Below the pieces are notes generated by a model that searched no databases, was not told the origin of the DNA, and worked only from the letters and a program-made list of their open reading frames with translations. Shown here one piece after another: positions 61,648 to 64,000 of a stretch of DNA of 64,000 bases (the stretch's first letter is position 1; each line of letters starts with the position of its first letter). The DNA comes from an uncultured Cocleimonas sp. (GTDB lineage Bacteria > Pseudomonadota > Gammaproteobacteria > Thiotrichales > Thiotrichaceae), in contig NZ_CANLZW010000001.1 in NCBI RefSeq assembly GCF_947495625.1, forward strand, positions 186,001-250,000, in the 5' to 3' direction. The position numbers were made by a program, and so were the translations under genes.

Positions 61648-62022
61648 CTAGAAAAGTGGTGCTATTGTATGTGTACCAATTAAAGCGGCATAAACAAATG
61701 CAAAAAGTCCAAGCAGCCATAATCCACTTGCAACAGCTTTTGATAGACCTTGTTTGAGAGCGATTGTGCCAAAGGCGACAAATAACAATAAACTGATAAT
61801 TTTAGTTAGGATAAAGCCATCAGCAAATGAAAGCTTTTGTGCAAAACCGATATAAACACCTAATCCGAAAAGTAATATGGTGAATATAGAGGCTATTGAT
61901 AAGACTATAGCTGAATTTGTCTTGGTTGAACTTGCCAGCATCATAACCCCACGGACGATATAGATTATCAATACGACTATTGCGATGCCAGAATGCGCTT
62001 TTATTAATAGCGTTAAATCCAT
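61648..62022 (-). CDS. SirB2-like membrane protein
   Basis: The 124-residue integral membrane protein has four hydrophobic segments (about 12-30, 38-58, 66-86 and 95-118) and the start LLIKAHSGIAIVVLIIYIVRG, typical of SirB2/DUF-type four-helix proteins with an N-terminal His. Function unknown. Confidence 0.72.
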   Translation of the reverse strand: MDLTLLIKAHSGIAIVVLIIYIVRGVMMLASSTKTNSAIVLSIASIFTILLFGLGVYIGFAQKLSFADGFILTKIISLLLFVAFGTIALKQGLSKAVASGLWLLGLFAFVYAALIGTHTIAPLF

Positions 62023-62075
62023 AATTACTCCTTACTGAGTCTATTACTTTATGGAGAATGACTTGGTCTAACAGA

Positions 62076-63212
62076 CTAAGCCGATAATTGATTAAATATA
62101 GCGTCAGCTTGCTGTTGAGCATCCGTTAAATTATCTGAGAGCGTGCAGAAATGTCCCATCTTACGGCCTACTCGGGCTTCCATTTTTCCGTAGAGGTGTA
62201 ACTTGGTCGATGAATTTTCAAATAATTTATTCCAATGTGGTTGTGTATTTTCTCCTGAACCCCATAAATCGCCAAGCATGTTTGTCATCACTACAGGACT
62301 CAATAAACGAGCATCACCAAAGGGTAACCCACAAACCATCCGTACCTGTTGTTCAAACTGTGATGTTACACAAGCATCAAGCGTGTAGTGCCCACTATTA
62401 TGTGTTCTTGGTGCCATTTCGTTAACCAGCAATTCGCCTTTTTTGGTCACAAAGAATTCAATGGCCATCACACCCACATAATCAAGTTTATCAGCCATTC
62501 TCTTGGCAGCTGCTTGTGCAGCATTCGCTATATCATGATCAACTCTAGCGGGTGCTAGTGTTTGATAAAGAATACCGTCACGGTGGATATTTTCTGCAAC
62601 AGGGAAACATTGTGTTTCACCTTGCTCGTTTCTTCCCAGAATCACAGAAACTTCACAATCAAGATCAATGCGTTGTTCTAAAACGCAAGAAACCTGACCT
62701 GTTTCTTTAAATGCCACTTCTACTTCATCTGCACTTTTTATTGTTTGCTGGCCTTTACCATCGTATCCAAAACGTGCTGTTTTTAAGATCGCAGGGAAAG
62801 TGATATCTTTAACTGCTTTGGCGATATCAGAACTGGTGTTAATCACACCATAAGGAACTGGTAACAATCCACAGGATAGAATAAATTCTTTTTCTACAAT
62901 ACGGTCTTGTGCTTTTTCAACGGCGCTAGCGGATGGAAAAACAGGACAATATTCGGTGAGCTTATTCAGAACTTCAGCAGGAATATTTTCAAACTCTGTT
63001 GTGATTACATCACATTGATTACCAAGTTTTACCAATGCTTCAGCATCATCATAAGCAGCAATGATATGTTCGTTAGCAAGTTGTCCAGCAGGACTGCCTG
63101 TATCAGGCTCTAGAACAATAACGTTATAACCTAGATTTCTAGCGGCGATGGTAAACATTCGACCTAATTGACCGCCACCTAGCATTCCGATTGTTGCGCC
63201 TGGTAGTAACAT
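62076..63212 (-). CDS. purK: N5-carboxyaminoimidazole ribonucleotide synthase
   Basis: ATP-grasp enzyme of purine synthesis that converts AIR, bicarbonate and ATP to N5-CAIR, passed to PurE. The 378-residue protein starts LPGATIGMLGGGQLGRMF and has the ATP-grasp segments RFGYDGKGQ, CVLEQRIDLDCEVSVI and NEMAPRTHNSGHYTLDAC. It overlaps the purE stop codon by one base (TAATG). Confidence 0.97.
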   Translation of the reverse strand: MLLPGATIGMLGGGQLGRMFTIAARNLGYNVIVLEPDTGSPAGQLANEHIIAAYDDAEALVKLGNQCDVITTEFENIPAEVLNKLTEYCPVFPSASAVEKAQDRIVEKEFILSCGLLPVPYGVINTSSDIAKAVKDITFPAILKTARFGYDGKGQQTIKSADEVEVAFKETGQVSCVLEQRIDLDCEVSVILGRNEQGETQCFPVAENIHRDGILYQTLAPARVDHDIANAAQAAAKRMADKLDYVGVMAIEFFVTKKGELLVNEMAPRTHNSGHYTLDACVTSQFEQQVRMVCGLPFGDARLLSPVVMTNMLGDLWGSGENTQPHWNKLFENSSTKLHLYGKMEARVGRKMGHFCTLSDNLTDAQQQADAIFNQLSA

Positions 63213-63709
63213 TATTTTTGCTCTGGTGGGAGTTGCATATTCATCGCTACTTGCTTTTGTGCTTCCCGAAACTCTGTGAGTTTTTTAGCAATAGCATCAT
63301 CTGAATTAGCTAATAAAGAGATAGCAAATAAGGCTGCATTGGTTGCACCCGCTTCACCGATAGCAAATGTAGCCACTGGAATTCCAGCAGGCATTTGTAC
63401 GATTGAGTGAAGTGAATCTACGCCTTTTAAATAGCGCGAAGGAACTGGTACGCCTAGAACGGGTATTTCAGTTTTAGCTGCAAGCATACCAGGTAAATGC
63501 GCTGCACCACCCGCGCCTGCGATTATGGCTGTTAAACCACGTTCTTTCGCAGTACTTGCATATTCAAAAAGTAGGTCAGGCGTACGATGAGCCGACACTA
63601 CTTTGTATTCATGTGGAATACCAAAAGCTTCTAATTGCTCAACAGCTTTGGACATAATATTCCAATCGCTATTGCTACCCATTACTACGCCAACAAGGAC
63701 TTGAGACAT
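63212..63709 (-). CDS. purE: N5-carboxyaminoimidazole ribonucleotide mutase
   Basis: Converts N5-CAIR to CAIR in purine synthesis. The 165-residue protein has [17 protein letters not shown] at the N terminus, the active-site histidine segment [21 protein letters not shown] and [20 protein letters not shown] (in parts), all class I PurE motifs. It is the first gene of the purEK pair. No PurR-type operator was evident upstream. Confidence 0.97.
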   Translation of the reverse strand: MSQVLVGVVMGSNSDWNIMSKAVEQLEAFGIPHEYKVVSAHRTPDLLFEYASTAKERGLTAIIAGAGGAAHLPGMLAAKTEIPVLGVPVPSRYLKGVDSLHSIVQMPAGIPVATFAIGEAGATNAALFAISLLANSDDAIAKKLTEFREAQKQVAMNMQLPPEQK

Positions 63710-63806
63710 TGATACGTTCCTTAAATCTCACGAAACGGCGCATTATAACCGGAATAACGCTGTTGTTGTAAGGTTATTACACCATTGTAGCTTTTCGCGT
63801 TTGTTA

Positions 63807-64000
63807 TCAAAAAGTCAGTTTTTCAATAACAGTGTTTAATCCAGGACTTGTTTCAATCATTAACCTGATTGGAGGGCCCACATAACGACTGATATCTTCC
63901 TCAAACAGCTGATCAAAGTTACCAATTTCAGCGATATCTGCCGCAGGTTGCTCAAGTAATAATTTACGTCCACCACGGTTATCCATGGCATATAAACGTA
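63807..64000 (-). CDS. C-terminal part of an unidentified protein (runs off the window)
   Basis: The last 64 codons of a leftward gene whose 5' end lies beyond base 64000. The tail contains YAMDNRGGRKLLLEQPA, IAEIGNFDQLFEEDISRYVG and ends TVIEKLTF before a TGA-TAA double stop. I do not recognise the family. The steady codon use and double stop argue that it is real. Confidence 0.6.
   Translation of the reverse strand, partial: RLYAMDNRGGRKLLLEQPAADIAEIGNFDQLFEEDISRYVGPPIRLMIETSPGLNTVIEKLTF

Overview
Organism. The window is an AT-rich chromosomal segment of a gammaproteobacterium, most likely a free-living marine-type heterotroph. The evidence is the order rpmH-rnpA-yidC-mnmE (leftward) and dnaA-dnaN-recF-gyrB (rightward), a YcgL-family gene, the yeaG-yeaH-ycgB stress trio, purEK, and surface proteins with GlyGly-CTERM-like tails. 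The genus cannot be fixed from sequence alone. The stretch from 28.9 to 31 kb is the DnaA/origin neighbourhood, with several DnaA boxes. || Layout. 0-10.4 kb: a leftward glycerol regulon, glpR-glpD-glpSTPQUV-glpK plus a truncated SDR gene. Glycerol is imported by a Rhizobium-type ABC transporter rather than by GlpF. 10.8-11.7 kb: an unknown membrane protein and YcgL. 11.8-16.5 kb: a three-gene chaperone-usher pilus operon whose usher has a long N-terminal extension. 16.8-25.1 kb: housekeeping and unknown genes (amidotransferase, DUF454, DUF1304, racemase, MuiA/DUF4139, TatD, HugZ-like, two LysE exporters), a 265-bp MITE-like element and a decayed ClC channel gene. 25.2-36.5 kb: the origin-proximal core, lacking yidD. 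36.6-46.9 kb: a gene cluster for secreted copper-amine-oxidase-like proteins. 47.2-54.7 kb: a PhoU-like/Pit phosphate pair and the PrkA-DUF444-SpoVR operon. 54.7-64 kb: ankyrin and DM13 proteins, a histidine phosphatase, a PAS-GGDEF-EAL protein, a HAD plus kinase-like pair, an RsmC-like methyltransferase, SirB2, and purEK. || What stands out. (1) A split copper amine oxidase system. One gene encodes only an N2/N3-like region. Three downstream paralogues encode catalytic-domain-like proteins: two keep the copper histidines and the cofactor tyrosine in an unusual A-Y-Y context, and the third has lost every catalytic residue. The same operon carries a FixH/YtkA-like small protein and a MauG-type di-haem protein. 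(2) A dispersed repeat of about 21 bp with core AAAAGTRGGGGGGTGAC, present 11 times in 64 kb. It often lies 5-11 nt after a stop codon in sense orientation, once forms a head-to-head hairpin pair, and twice sits in frame inside genes for exported proteins. (3) A MITE with 32-bp inverted ends and a TA flank. (4) An intercistronic hairpin array between glpV and glpK. || Limits. No tRNA, rRNA or CRISPR was seen. Family names come from motif reading, not from searches.
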